From positions 5,041,100 through 5,105,099 of the forward strand of contig NC_065554.1 of NCBI RefSeq assembly GCF_022605725.1: a DNA stretch of 64,000 nt, written 5' to 3'. The position numbers and the translations under genes are program-made. Positions 45,048-57,839 of the stretch are shown here, piece after piece. The notes below the pieces were generated by a model. That model was not told the origin of the DNA, searched no databases, and saw only the letters and a program-made list of their open reading frames with translations. Positions within the stretch are counted from its first letter, which is position 1; every line of letters begins with the position of its first letter. The DNA comes from Anthonomus grandis grandis. Taxonomy: Eukaryota; Arthropoda; Insecta; Coleoptera; Curculionidae.

Positions 45048-46130
45048 GGGTTGTTTCAATAAGAGCCCAAAGATGTCAGTGTTTCATAAAACATCGCTAT
45101 CCGTAGCAACTTATTGAAATATTTATTGATTTAGAAAATGTACATTTAAAAATGATGTATGAAATAATATATTTTGTAAATGACCGCCTCGGCCTTGCTG
45201 GCATATGCGTATCATTTTGACAAAATTTTCAATAACGTTAGCGAATATATGTAGTGGTATTTCATTGATACAGCGTCTAATTTCGACTTTTAGTGCTTTT
45301 ATGTTTGCAAGCTTATTAGCATAAAACTGTTTATGAAGACTTTAGATAAGCCCACAGACAAAAGTCTAAAGGCTTTAGGTCGCAACGGCATGGTCGCCAA
45401 TTCTGGTCACCAAATTGGAAAATGATATGACCAGAAGCAAAAACATGTGCAAGATCGTCAATGTTTCACGGGTGATATAACATGTCATTTTATCAAGATC
45501 ATTAGCTTTCAAATGAGATACAAGAAACTGTATTATCATAGCACAATTTTGTTCGCCAATCACCGTTACTGCATTACCTACTTCGTTTTTGAAGAAAAAG
45601 GGTACAAATATTCTTTCAAGCCATAATACATAAAGGGACGCATTATGGATGCATTGCTTTCTAATAAATGCTTCGTTGACTGTTAAGAATAAATAATAAT
45701 TACGAGGTAAAAATGAACCTTATGACTGAAATTGATTTTGTTTGCAAAATCAGCAAAGTACATAAGGATCCGATTGGTCAATTATCTTCGCTGTTCATGG
45801 TCTGCTAGTAGAAATTGTTGATTTGATTCAATTTTATATGGATGCAGCTATACATTTTAGTGAGAATTCGCTGAGGAGTACCTGTTAAATTGTCCAATTC
45901 TTGCACATAATGACAAATTATTGTCTCTGGCCTTTTCACGATTTTACGTCTGTCACAATTTCACGAACTGCATAATGTTATGTTCCAAACGACCTCTACG
46001 AGCTCATTTCGCGTGTTTCACACCATTAACTTAACCAGTACTTTCGAATTTTTTAATTATACATTTCACTGCAGATGAATTAGGAACACTATGTCAACCG
46101 AACATGGGACCATTTTGATAAACAAAATTA
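45048..46130 (-). pseudogene. Mariner-like transposase (DUF4817-type N-terminus), nested relic
   Basis: On the minus strand, from 46130 down: NFVYQNGPMFG, CIIKKFESTG, ADHEQRR with a stop, FADFANKINF, and PFFFKNEVGNAVTVIGEQNC. The open frame 45375-45563 continues to LVTRIGDHAVAT. The last readable parts are LKALKVEIRRCI and CQQGRGGH at about 45190. A family with this order (FESTG hinge, YFFKN-EGxxVTVNGxRY) is common in insects. The second and third catalytic blocks are unreadable. The left edge GGTTGTTTCAATAAGAGCCC (45049) looks like a terminus; the other end seems cut within the N-terminal domain. Confidence 0.7.
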
Positions 46131-46136
46131 ATAGCA

Positions 46137-46780
46137 GGATGCGGTGTTTTATCATGTGTTGGGCACCCTAAAGTAACATCTGTAGATCAAGAAAAAGAAA
46201 TTTTGGCGAGAGTGGGTGAAAATCCATGTATAAGTACAAGATATTTGGCAAACATTACTCAAGTAAAAAAACCGCAGTTTTCGAAATTTTTGCACACTGA
46301 GAAACTACATACTTATCAGTTCAATCCCATTTGACATTTATTATCAACTGATTCATTAGCCAGTCTTTAGTTTTGGCAATTTCTGTTTCAAAAAATTACA
46401 ATTACGATCCCATATTTATTAGCAAAATCCTTTGTTCGAAAGAAGCGATCTTTACTAGAGGAGGTGTGTTTAATTGAGGAAATATCTACACGTGGGAACT
46501 GGAAAATCCAAACTGAACCAGAGAATGCCATTTTCAGCAGAAATTTTCTATTAATATCTGGTGTGTATTAATTAATGATTTTATGTTTGAGCCTTTTGAC
46601 TTAATATAGTTTATTGTAACCAGTATTTGCAGTTTTTACAAAATGATTTGCCGGATCTACTAGATAGGGTCTCTTTAAATTTACGATAAAACATGTACAA
46701 TTTATTAGATAATTGGTTACCTAATAGATGGTTTGATGGTAGCAGTGAATTTCCATTTTTCCGCATAGCCCAGATCTTAA
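46137..46780 (+). pseudogene. Outer mariner transposase, piece 2
   Basis: Resumes with HPKVTSVDQEKEILARVGEN and ISTRYLANIT. After a decayed middle it reads QFLQNDLPDLLDRVSLNLR and LLDNWLPNRWFDG. It then reads FFRIAQILTRF, which in the neighbouring frame is a SPDLNP block. The SPDLNP codons contain the TTAA (46777-46780) at which piggyBac copy 3 is inserted. Confidence 0.68.
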
Positions 46781-49336
46781 CCCGTTTCTTCCCAGAGTTC
46801 CAATATTGGAAATGTCATTATTGTCCCGGTGTTCCAAAATCAGAACGACCATGTTGTCCCCCTCTCTTTTCTGAGAAGCGTGCTCTTAACTATCTTTCCG
46901 TCGCGCAGTCGTGTTAGTGTCGTTCTGGCTAGCATAAGAGAAGGTTTGATGTGCGTTTTTGCAAATTTTCCGCATTTAGTGTGCTAATTACTGATTTTTT
47001 TTAAAGTTCACAATATGGCGTTAAAAAGGTAGGTTACATTTTCATAGTTTTGATAATTAAATTGGTCTACTGCAAAGAATTTATTGTAAGTGATGTAATT
47101 CAAGATATTTAATATACCCTATACGAATATTATTGAAAGTTACTAAATGATTTGATCATTTTAGGTTGTTCCTATATTGGAACACTGGGAAAAAACGGGG
47201 ACATATTTTTTAATTTTTATTGTAGGTATTACACGACCCAAAAACTAATTGATTTAGTTGAAAATGAGAAGTTTTGGGCTGAAGATGTTTTTATCATACC
47301 TCCAAACGATAGAAGGGACTCTGAAGAGGATTCTGATGATGATCATGAAGTTCCTTTAGCTAATGTAAATCACCTTAGTGGTCGTCAAATGCAGTCAGAA
47401 GCTTGTGCTAAAATAAAGAACATTGATGGAGTAATTTATATTGAAGATAATGATCAGGATAAGAATATTGAGGAAATCTTCGCAATCGATTGGCAACCAG
47501 GAACATCAGGCTATTACTCTCCTGAATTATCTGATGGTAATGCAAGCGACAATTTACCTTTAGCTCGCTTGGTAACCCAAGCTAATATAAATAGAACAGA
47601 ACATTTAGAAAGAAGCTGGAAAAAAGTGGAATTAAATAACTCCTTCCCACAATTTGTTTCTACGAAAGAGCCTGGCGAAAACGTCGACATATTTCGATAT
47701 GCTGTTGCGTGCTTTGAATCATTTTTTGACATAGAAATATTTAATTATTTAGTAGAAATGTTTAATTTGTATGCCAGACAAAAAGGCAATCACAATTTTA
47801 GTACTGATGCAGGAGAACTAAAATGCTTTATTGGTATTTTATATTTATCCGGGCATTTGCAAGTTCCAAGATGGCGTATGCTTTGGGAGGTGGATACTGA
47901 TACATACAATCCATTAGTAGCAAACGCAATGCGAAGAAATCGGTTTGAATTGTTAAAAAATTTGCGCATTGTGCTGATAATAATGATTTAGAACAAGACA
48001 ATAAATTTACGAAGTTGCGACCACTTTTCAACATGTTGAATAACCGATTTTTGTCTTATGCTCCGCTTAACGAAAAACTGTCTATTAATGAAAGTATGGT
48101 ACCATATTTCGGAAGGCATGAAGCGAAGCAGTACATAAAAGGTAAACCTATTAGGTACTGCTCTAAAATATGGTCCTTGTGTGAAAAATCTGGGTACCTA
48201 ATACAATTTGGTCCCTATCAAGGTAAACAAGCAAATAGGCGCTACATGGACCTAGGATTAGGAGGATCTGTAGTGATGACCCTTTTGGAGAATCTCCCAA
48301 AAAATGTCTCATTTAAAATTTATGGCGACAGATATTTTTCCTCCCTAAAATTAGTCAACTCGCTCGAGAAGATCGGAGTAGGATATACAGGTACATTCAA
48401 CGGGAATAGATTAGAGAATTGTCCTTTGCGCAATAAAATGCAAGAAAAAAAGGGTACAAGAGGCAGCTTTGATTATTCTACAGACGCTAATTCTCAAATA
48501 ATAGTTATCTTATGGAATCATAACCGTCTTGTTTTAATTGTAAGTAGGTGCGATCCAGTGAATCCTGTTGGTCAAGTTAGTCGGTGGATTTCCAGTGAGA
48601 AAAAAAATGCCTGGTTCCTCAGCCTTTTGTAGTCGGGCAATACAATAAATATATGGGTGTAGTGGACCGAATGGATCAAAATATACACTCTATAGAATTG
48701 GGGTTCGTGCCAAAAAATGGTGGTAGAGTCTTTTCGCATTTTGCTTGGACTCGTACATGCATAACGCCTGGCAGTATTACAGACTTCAACCAAATGGCAA
48801 AAAAGTGGATTTTTTAAAGTTTCGAAGAGAAATGGTGCAGGTATATTTAAGAAAATAAAGAAGGCCTATTTCAACTGAAGGACGCCCTAAAACATCAAAG
48901 CCGTTAGAGGCTCGGAACCATAATCAAATTAGGTACGATGGTTTGAATCATTGGATTTTTCCAGCCACAAAACAGAATAGGTGCGCCCTATGTCACAAAA
49001 ACTCGACTAAGATGTGTGAGAAATGTAACCTCAATTTTCATGAGGCTTGTTTTAAAGACTATCATGTGTCCACTTAATAATTTTTTTTTTTAAATTAAAC
49101 TTGACTTTTGTTCATAAAAATTAAAGTTGGTTTTAATGCACCCATGTGTTCCCAGTGTTCCGAAAATGGAATATCAATTTAAAAAAAAATATTTAGAAAC
49201 CAAAAAACAAATTTTCACAGAAAAATATAATTAGTTAATTTGATTTTTTTTTTTAAATATAATTTTCAAAAAAAAAGTTTTGCAAAACTCAGACATAAGA
49301 GGTAACTTTAATTTATTTAAACTTGGAAAAAACGGG
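46781..49336 (+). mobile_element. piggyBac-like DNA transposon, copy 3, with TTAA duplication
   Basis: TTAA (46777-46780) followed by CCCGTTTCTTCC on the left. GGAAAAAACGGG followed by TTAA (49337-49340) on the right. The terminal repeat matches at 11 of 12 positions. A subterminal near-palindrome (CCCAG-GTTCC...TGGAA) occurs at 46791-46811 and 49150-49171. The single gene inside is nearly full length. This is the best-preserved of the three piggyBac copies. Confidence 0.88.
47015..49077 (+). pseudogene. piggyBac transposase, near full length, three frameshifts
   Basis: A 14-bp first exon (47015-47028, MALK + AG) is followed by GTAGGT and an intron to TATTGTAG (47225). Exon 2 begins RYYTTQKLIDLVENEKFW. 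The acidic N-terminus (EEDSDDDHE) precedes the core: GELKCFIGILYLSGHLQVPR and LWEVDTDTY. A frame change at about 47965 leads to KLRPLFNMLNNRFLSYAP and LSINESMVPYFGRH (catalytic Asp normally DESM; here Asn-Glu), then KIYGDRYFSSLKLV (second Asp). After shifts near 48605 and 48700 it reads YMGVVDRMDQNIHS and KWWWSLFAFCLDSYMHN. It ends in a Cys-rich domain RCALCHKNSTKMCEKCNLNF with HEACFKDYH and a stop at 49075-49077. Confidence 0.88.
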
Positions 49337-49340
49337 TTAA

Positions 49341-49555
49341 TGTTAAAATAAGTCATTAGTGTGTACAGACCAAATCCGTACACGAGAGCAACTCTTGTAA
49401 AACATTAATAAATTTCATGACATTCATTCTATCAATGTTATTAGGAATAAACAAGGAACTTTATTCCAAGTAAAGTACTATTTGGTAAAAGGATTAAGAA
49501 AATGCCTGGTAAATGGTTGATATTTTGCGCATTGGTTAAAGTGATTATTTTATTC
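49341..49555 (+). pseudogene. Outer mariner transposase, piece 3 (C-terminus)
   Basis: After the right TTAA the frame shows VYRPNPYTRATLVKH and, in a shifted frame, LVKGLRKCLVNG and YFAHWLK. These match the usual mariner end (LVY-xxTRxxL and RRxRxCIEVNGGHFEHLL). It places the piggyBac insertion inside this protein. Confidence 0.55.
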
Positions 49556-49922
49556 ATTATTAATGTTATCTTAATTTAGTGTTAAACTATTTTTTAACTG
49601 TGCAACAGAATTTTTAAATAAAAATATTTTAAAAACACCTTGTTTAACCAAAATAAATGTAGTACAACTTTTTTTCTTAAAAATCATCATTCTATCAGCT
49701 ATTTGAATTAAAAATAGGGAAACGGTACTAGTAAGAAAGTTATGTTATAAAACAGTCTATGAATATGATACTAGAGCCTTTCACACTTTATGTGAAAAAA
49801 TAGAATAAAATCATATTCCTCATTTCTAAAAACTCTTCATCCCCAGTTTTTATGTCGATACCTCAAAAACAACTTAAGCTTTAGAGAAAAACTTGATTCG
49901 AATATTAAACTTAAACACCCTG

Positions 49923-50999
49923 TGGCTTAGTTTAACCTAGAATTACTTTTTGGGGCATTCATTACCGACCACCACTGTAGAAAATGTATTCTAAATAAAG
50001 TATTTTTTCAACAAATTGAAAGCATAAACAAATAAGTGAACTGGTTGTTTGAGTAAAGTATAATTTTTTAATCAATAGTTCATTTTATAGATTAGGATTT
50101 GAGGACAGCTTAAGTAAAAAGTTCTTTAAAGGATGTGCAACTATATGAGAAAGCGAGAAAAACGAAAACGTATGTGTATATCGGAACTCAGCGGTCTAAG
50201 AGGAAATGAAAAAGTAGCTAGAAGCTGCACTGTTGCCAAAAAGTTCTCAATATACGAACCTGAGTTAAGAGACAACATCAAATTCGCTGGATAGAAAAAA
50301 TGCAACACTTAAACAGCAACAACGTGCTTATACAAATTTCCATAAACCAAAAAAAATGCCAAAGACTTTCTAGCTTGCTCAGAAGAGACAAGCTAAAAGC
50401 GTATAATACATATTATAGGGTAAATGGTACACATAAAAACTATGAAGAGAAACAACCAGCTGTTACAATATAACAGCTTGTGTTTGTAAAATGGAAGTAA
50501 AAACTGTCCAATACATAACCTGCGCTTATGAGGCACTATATTGCAGGAGGCAGCAACGTTAAAAAAATACTAGAATGAAATACTGCAGCAAGTCCTATAT
50601 AGGCTAGTGCAGGGCAGTGAAGTATTAAATAATATTGAAAATGGGGTGAACACAGTAAGTGTATTTTCTGCTTAGGTGGTTCCTTGTACTTCATTCAGAA
50701 CTTTTTTAAATTTTCTATAAAAAGAAATCTTGATTTTTATTCATGAAGCATTTTTAAATAAATAATTAAGGATAAACATATACACATAACCAAATTTTAT
50801 ATGGAATCACTCAGTAATTTCGAGAAATAGACATTCATTAAAAAAAATCATTCAGGAGTAAAAAATCGTTTTTCCAAACCATGATTATTACAAAAATAAA
50901 TAAAAATTATAACAATTTTCTTAATACTAGAAGAAATAAAAAAAGGTCTATATTTCTGTAAAAATTATTGTTCTAAAAATTCCTATTTTACAAGAAATA
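49923..50999. other. Non-coding DNA
   Basis: No family signal. About 50100-50640 is less A/T-biased and could be part of an unrecognised element. Confidence 0.45.
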
Positions 51000-51870
51000 A
51001 TGCTATTTAAATAATTTTAGTAATCAAGTTGTTAATTTCTTCTTGGGAAACCTTTGCCCATTCCTCTAAAACCGCATATTTAAGTTATTCTGTATTACCA
51101 GAGTTATTTTGATTAGCTCTAATCTTTCTTTTTATCTTATCTCATAAGTGTTCTATAGCATAAACATTCGGTGGATAAGAAGTCACTCCAAAACTGCAAC
51201 CATTTCACCTTTGAAGAAGACTGACTACAGATTAACATACCTTGGTATTGTATACCATTGTTAAAATACCTTTGATGACCTGTGAGGTTTTATCGAATTG
51301 CAATTAAAGGAGTTTTTTTACCAATCATAATTCCACTCCAAAACATTACAGCACCACCTTTGTATTTCACGATAGGCTTAGCAGCACGGAGTCTGTTGCC
51401 TCCCTCTACCTCTTAAAATGCCAATTTGCCAGTCATCGGATCATAGGCTGATATTGGTTTTATCCAAAAATAAGACATTTGAATAATTTTTAATAATCCA
51501 ATTTTCATGCTCCAAAAACCAACGACGTCCAAATAAGAAGAACCAATAAACGTCAGTTTTATTTTGCCTTAAAAGTTCTGGAATGCTTAACTGTCTTTTG
51601 CAGAAATATTAATACCTGTATCTTGCAAAAGTTACATTTCATGCTCTAGAATATATGTCGTAGGATTTGTTCTTGCCAATTAAGCTATAAAGCAATTCTG
51701 CCCTTCTGTAGTGACTCTTCCGTGACTTCCCTTTAGTCTATTCTTTCGTGTTCCTAATCCCAGAAACTAGAATTGAATTGGTTTTTAAAACAACCCCTTG
51801 TGTAACCACCAACCTTCTGCCAAAGCAATCATTCTTTTTTCGAGACTACCGATAACCCCACGTACGGCAT
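51000..51870 (-). pseudogene. Tc1-like transposase relic
   Basis: On the minus strand: MIALAEGWW (51840 down), VTTEGQNCFIA and LQDTGINISAKTVKHSRTF (second helix-turn-helix). Next come WFLEHENWIIKNYSNVLFLD (first Asp block), KGGAVMFWSGIMIGKKT, NLTGHQRYF and AIEHL with a stop, then DKIKRKIRANQ. The end reads LEEWAKVSQEEINNLIT. The block with the second catalytic Asp is missing between the NLTG and AIEHL parts. Many stops. No ends seen. Confidence 0.72.
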
Positions 51871-53869
51871 TTTTATATAAATGTTCGAAAAAAAAAAGAA
51901 ATTATAAATTCAATGCGACTTGCAAGCGAAACAGTGAAATTGAAACTGTGGGAACAAATATTATCAATTGGTTTGTTTATCTACCTGTTCTTGTTAGTAA
52001 ACATTTGTACTTTTTCATCGCTTGTAACAAGAAAAATAAAGCGTATATTTCATATTATTTCTGGGTGATTTCATATAAGTTTATTTGTGTGTATTCAAAG
52101 AGCTCCTGTTATTATATTTCTTTTTATAAAAGAATTTTAATATTATTAGAAAATAAAATTAAAGAAAAAAAAATATAATAATAATATTTTAAACCACGTG
52201 TTAAAATACTCTTTTTAACCTGGTAGAAATTTAAGGTCAATAATATGGAACGTCCTAACAAAATCGAGCGGAAATGGGCTTTTCTGCAAGAACCAGTTAT
52301 ACATCCTCTCCGGAGGCAACGAAGAACCGGTGTGAATGTGAGAAGCTGAAGTAAATGTAAATACTATTATACACAGCGGACTGTTCAACTAAGGTAGATG
52401 CTATAAATTATAAATCAAATATTAATTTAGCTCTTCCGTTCTCGGTCTTGTTTGGAGACTTGTTTAGGACGCGTTAACTGTCATTAGTTTTCAGTTTGGG
52501 AAATGGTGGTTTGCGGGTGCGGCGGGTCCCACTGTTTGTGGCGTAATTATAAACCTTTTTGTCATCATAATTTATATTGTACACATTATTAAGTGAGCGA
52601 ACACGACAAGCTAAAATCATTAGGCTCCTAATTTAAATTAATTTCATACCGTTTAATTAAAATCGTTATTAAATAATTTTCAAATGTGTACTTAAATTTA
52701 TACAATATGAAAATAGAGGCAAAGTTGCTGTCATTTTCATATTTTTAACGCATTTCCGCAAAAAAACAACCACATTCTACAGACAGATGAGTAAAGTAAT
52801 TCCGAATAATGTTTAAATCGTGATTATGTTACTCAACAGGAGTCCAATGAACCAGCTTAAATAAATTTACATATTTGTAAAAAAGTACAATTTAATTAAT
52901 CCTAATTTTACAAAAATTGAAGATAAAAGATAAATGCACATTTATTTAGACCACAGAAATAACAGGAAAGAAATCTTAATAATTAAAAAATACCTACATT
53001 TATAAATGGACAAAGGCATGCAGCTAACCCACGTAATTATTATTTAAATTTATAATAAAACAGTAATACAAAACTTACTTGTACTTACTATAAATTGGCA
53101 TTGCTATGCATCCGTATTAACAAATAACATTAGTTTAGTAGTTATTATTAGTTATAGTAGTTTCTAGAAACCTGCACCGAATCAATCTAAAAGTTCGCGT
53201 CACTATCTCGCTAAGGTAAAAATTATTTGCCCCTGTTCGGCCCCTTTTAAATGGCTTTTGCTTGTCCCTGTAAAAAGTAAAATAGACAAACAGATGAAGG
53301 GTACTTTGATTAGAAGTTAAACTGAAAGTTTGTTGTAACAGCTTGAGTTGCAGCTCGGTGTAGACTGCTACAAGCGGCCTTTTGGCAAGCGGCCATGTCA
53401 TATTAATTCCTAGTTTAAAAGGTAAAAGCCGTTCCGTATTTTTCTTTTGACACCCTTGGGATGCTAATTTTGTATTTTGCTTTTAATATTATAAAGATTT
53501 ATAATTTTTTATAGATATTTCAGAAGTGCAGTTAAAATATAATATAGGTATTACTTTAGATTTTTGACTGGAATTCTTTATTGAAAACCTTTTAAAATAT
53601 AAGCCGTTATATTAACGAGTAAAAAATCTAGTTCTACGGCTTAATTTATATTAATAAAGAATGTTTCTTTTCAAAATTTTATAACGCATTTAATGGACAA
53701 AGAACACTACAAAGTGACTCAACAATAATTAATATTACTTCCATTCAGTTTATTGCAAAATCACCTTTCATTTTATTAATTGGAAGCCTTACCAGTATAA
53801 GGCAGATAAAGAATTGATAAAAGCATGATTGCCGCTCCTGCATCAAAATATCCTTCCGTTCAGATCTTT
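51871..53869. other. Non-coding DNA
   Basis: No coding family recognised. About 52430-52640 and 53100-53420 have balanced composition and may be unique host sequence. The open frames there (for example 53135-53401 minus) lack any recognisable domain. Confidence 0.5.
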
Positions 53870-56330
53870 GGATAATCTGGGAGGTCCATTAGGCGTGAAA
53901 CATTTAAGAGTGAATCTTTCTAAAATAAAACATCTGAACATGAAAATAAACACAGTGCACTAACATCTGCAAACAGACCTTATAATTTAGCGTTAGCAGA
54001 GACTTAACTAAATTGGGACACAGGCAAGGGTTATATGTAGTATCCTAGATACGAGCTCCATACCCGATTTAGGTACAAACTTGGACTTACCGCCTTCATT
54101 AAAAGTGACATATCTTGCTAGCAGGAAAAAGCTGTGGAACCCTTAGGGTTCGATGTTGTGTGGTTCAAAATAACAACCAAAAGATCTGCAAATTATTTCT
54201 GCTTCCTCTACAGACCACCCAGCGATACACACTATATAGAAGGCCTTTTACCGACTTTGCTGATAAAATCGACGATCTACAAGCAAACCATTTAAGTGCA
54301 GACATTATTATTGAGGAAGAATGTAAAGTCCACAATATTAACTGGTTGACGAATTCTAATACTTATAAATAGAGGTAAGTAAAAGACTCTAGAGATTAGT
54401 AACTGCCTAGCGCAGTTTATACAGGAGATAACTAGAATCCCTAGTAGACAGAGAAACTTTGCTAGCCTCCTGCATCTGTTGTTCGCAACGGATTTTCACT
54501 CGTACAATAGAACTAGAAACTGAGAATAATCATGCATGGCCTTTAAAATTGTTCCTCTCTTCGTTTCCTTCGAATGATTTCTGTTTCAGAACCAATGATC
54601 CTTCAGCATGTGCAAGCGATTTAAGAAGTGATTTTGGCACGTATGGCCTATATTCCAAACACCTTGAATACTCTTATAGACAGCAAACCGTGGTTCGATA
54701 AAAGTTGCACCAAGGCAGTCAGCAACAAAAATGCTGCTTATCGTAAATAGCGCCAAGATTCAACCCTGCAAATTGTGTCAATATTATTGCCTTGAGTATA
54801 TGCTTGCAAGCAGATGATCGATAAATGAAAACAAAGATATAATAACAGAGTGAAGAACAAACTTCTTAATTGCCCAAATGGATCAAGATCATTATGGTCT
54901 ATAGCAAAAGCAGTTGGTTAAGATTCCTGTAGGTCAAAAATTTGCAAAAAAATATGGTTTTACTGCAGTGGCTGTAATGGAAAAAGTAGATTTATTAGGT
55001 CAGATGTTCGCATGAAACTCTATCTTATACCCACAAGGGAAAACATTACCGAGTTTGCCAAGCAAGGGTTCGATGCCAGAGATTCGGTCTTTTGTCACAG
55101 AAGTCTTGAAAGATATTTCAAAGGCCTGTACACGAACTGTCCTAATAGAATACCACCAAGAGAATTAAAAAAAAAAGTACGGCCATGCTGACAACACCGT
55201 TCTGCGAACTGTTTTCTCTTTCATATAAAAGTGGTTTCTTCCCTGAAAACTGGAAAATTTACGCGGATTCAACCGATGGTCAAAAAAGAAAAAAAGGAGG
55301 TATCCACTAGTAACCCTGTGACTGCTTTAGTTCCTGCAATGGCCAAGATAATGGAAAAAATTGACAACCGGTAAATTTTGAAATACCACGAGTCCATCAA
55401 GATTATTTGCGGCCTTCAGTATGGTTTTTGACAACATAGGTCTACTGGTGATCTGTTGACTAATATCAAGCATGTTTGGACAAAGGCCATCGAGAAGCAT
55501 GGTAAATTTCTTGCAATAGCTCTGAATATTTTAAAGGCATTTAATAGGATCTGGCATTAAAAGCTCCTAAACTAATTATACCCTTATGGTTTGCCACCAA
55601 CTTAGAGGTTACAGCGAAGAATCGTTTAGTCGTTGTATCGAAGCTTCCTCGAGAACTAATCCATTTAGAGTATTCCCTACCATCTTCCTGTTATATATCA
55701 ACAACTTACTTGGAAGAAACTTCTAATCTAATTTAAAGCTTTGCTGACATTGATATCTTCCTTCAAGTCGCCCAATCAGATGGAGTCGCCAGGCAACAAC
55801 TAATAATACCGATTTCAACATCATTTTCGAGTAGGGTGAGTGCAATCTGATTGAGTTTAACGCATCTAGGCTGCCTCTGTTTACTTTGCCACTATCTTTG
55901 TCAGTTCAGGTGTGGATGTTGGAAGCAATATGTATTGGCATAATCATGTAGCGAGCTTAAGTGCTCTCTTTAAAACAAAAAGGCTATACACACCGCAACA
56001 ACATTTAACGCTTTACGAGGGTCAGATTCATCCATCTCTAAAGTATTGCTCCCATATATAGAGTTTTGCACCCAGACACACTTTGAAGCTACTTGATTCC
56101 ATCCAGAATAGGGTCATATGTCTTATAGAAGATCTATATATAATCCGAAGCTTGGATAGTTTGGAACTTCTTTTCTGGAGAAGTGTAAATCGGTGGAATG
56201 AACTCCCAAATCACGTCTTTCCCGAACATTACAATTTGTAGAGCTTTTAGAAAATTATCCACAGGTAACCTGGTAGTCTTTGAACATGATACTGAAGTAA
56301 CATAGGGCTTGCCCTTTTGTGACAGAAAAA
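53870..56330 (+). mobile_element. Jockey-like LINE, near full-length ORF2 span but highly decayed
   Basis: Endonuclease: LTETWLN at about 54010 (one base off), CFLYRPPSDTHY and DKIDDLQANHLSADIIIEEE (the block normally ending GDFN), then HNINWLTNSNT. Linker: KMLLIVNSAKIQP and NRVKNKLLNCPNGSRSLWS (frame-shifted), matching the LINE at 25.5 kb almost word for word. RT: AVGxDS, VPAMAKIMEKI, FLLYINNLLG and SFADID (normally FADD). The C-terminus reads LYxGQIHPSLKYCS and SVNRWNELPNHVFPEHYN. An A-run ends it at about 56330. Stops occur every few dozen codons. Same family as 24840-26960, but much older. Confidence 0.75.
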
Positions 56331-57839
56331 AAAACAGATCGTTTTCAGTTAATTTATAAATATTGCGTTATACAAGAAATTATTTTTATCTTAAGTTTCT
56401 AAATACTGACTCACCCATAACGATAGAAAGTAAATCGCATGGGCGTATATATTACGTTATGCCATTAGATTTCCTTAAAAAATTTATAAAAATTAGTTTT
56501 AAAGTTAATTTATATTGTTGTCCCAAATTAATTTCAATACCTGTTTTCATTTTAATTTTAAATTTTTATTACGTCACAGTTATAGTATGTAAACCTATGA
56601 TGGTTTGATATCATTTATCTAAAATATGGTTTTATAAATAGTTAACTTTTTACCTTGTTTTAAATACATGTTTTGCAGTTTTTACTCGCTAGTAAACTAT
56701 TTATCTTTAGAGCACAAGTTTTTAGAAAAATATCTCTCGTTCGTTGCATTTGACTTTCAGTGAAAACAAGTAAAACCCATTTAAAAAGAATATATATGAC
56801 CATAAAACCACGGTAAATTTCGGATGAAAGTTTTTAGATTGTTTCTGAACTTTTTAAAATAGAAAAAAGTTTTTACTACAATATTATTATACGTTTTTTT
56901 TAAAAGTATTAAATGAAAAATAGAATAAAATTATTCATTAACCTATGAACTGCTCAAATTAAATATATTATTTATTTTAATTATAAAATTTAAATTATTT
57001 AAAAATATTTTGTTGTTAGTTGTGAATATTTAGAATAATTTTTCATTTCTAGTAACAGCTGAGGGCGACAGTTAAGATTGACTGCTAAATAGTTGTTATT
57101 TATAAAAGTTCATGGTGATCCGAGCATTGGACGTTTACTGGCCGGTAGAGGTGGCCTTCGTCCTCAGGAGTCAAGAATGATCAGAGGTCTAACATACCGT
57201 AGAATTTCTCTACGATCAAGATATCGGTCAAGGTCTAAACGGAAGCAAAGAGAACCGGAGGCCAGAAGATAAACTTCCGGATCAGTCAGTCCGAAATCAA
57301 AAAGCTGCAATAGGCTGAGTGGTTACCCTAAAAGTATTTATGTTGAAGAAAGCCGGTTCCACTAGTCGTGGTGCTCTCAAATTCCGATAGGTTAAACAGT
57401 TCAAAAAAACTAGTTTAGACAGTAGGACCTCTTCCGCCCTATCCCGGCCTCTGAAAATTGGAGCAAATAAGGGTAAGTCAAGTTAATTTATAACACAATC
57501 TTGCCGTTAGCTTTAAAATATTAGAAGTGGCTTATAAAAGAGAAGAACTTGTACTAACTCAGAAACCTTAATGCTTTAGGCACTCTAGGGAATAGGCATT
57601 AGGTCTAAATATCTGCACCGATGCCCAAACTAACATCGGAACACGTAAGACTTTTATAATGGCGTCCAGGGAACACAGGGAACACAGGGAGTGTCACAGC
57701 GGTCGTCATAGAATACGTGTTCGTAAGGGTTAACACAAGTTAATTGTTGCAAGTTTATATCTTCCGTACGACGTTGCGTAACTATCTCCTATAGAAGGAC
57801 TAGTTTCTTTAATTATTAAATTTAAGAAAATATGTCTTC
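56331..57839. other. Non-coding or unreadable DNA; possible 5' part of the R1-type LINE
   Basis: 56331-57050 is A/T-rich. From about 57110 to 57480 the sequence becomes G/C-richer and purine-rich (for example RSRYRSRSKRKQREPEARR in one frame), and 57650-57690 has a small GAACACAGG duplication. This may be the ORF1 or 5' region of the following LINE, but no motif proves it. Confidence 0.4.

Larger units (their letters stand above)
44490..49922 (+). mobile_element. Mariner-like element with long inverted ends, twice interrupted
   Basis: The left end starts CAGTGTGTTAAAATTTAAT (44490). The right end, read as reverse complement from 49922, starts CAGGGTGTTTAAGTTTAAT. The inverted similarity runs about 280 bp (44490-44770 and 49640-49922) and includes TATCGACATAAAAAC and TAACTTTCTTACTAGTA. 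Plus-strand transposase pieces occur at 44994-45047, 46137-46780 and 49341-49555. Between them sit a minus-strand mariner (45048-46130) and a piggyBac (46781-49336). Without the inserts the element would be about 1.8 kb. Confidence 0.75.

Noticed and set aside
47514..48034. Minus-strand open frames across piggyBac copy 3
   Set aside because: Shadows of the transposase frame, no motif of their own.
51798..52178. 126-codon open frame as a host gene
   Set aside because: Partly antisense to the Tc1 relic, low complexity, no recognisable domain.
53135..53401. 88-codon minus-strand frame as a host gene
   Set aside because: No domain, no splice context and no codon-use signal that I can judge. Left as non-coding.
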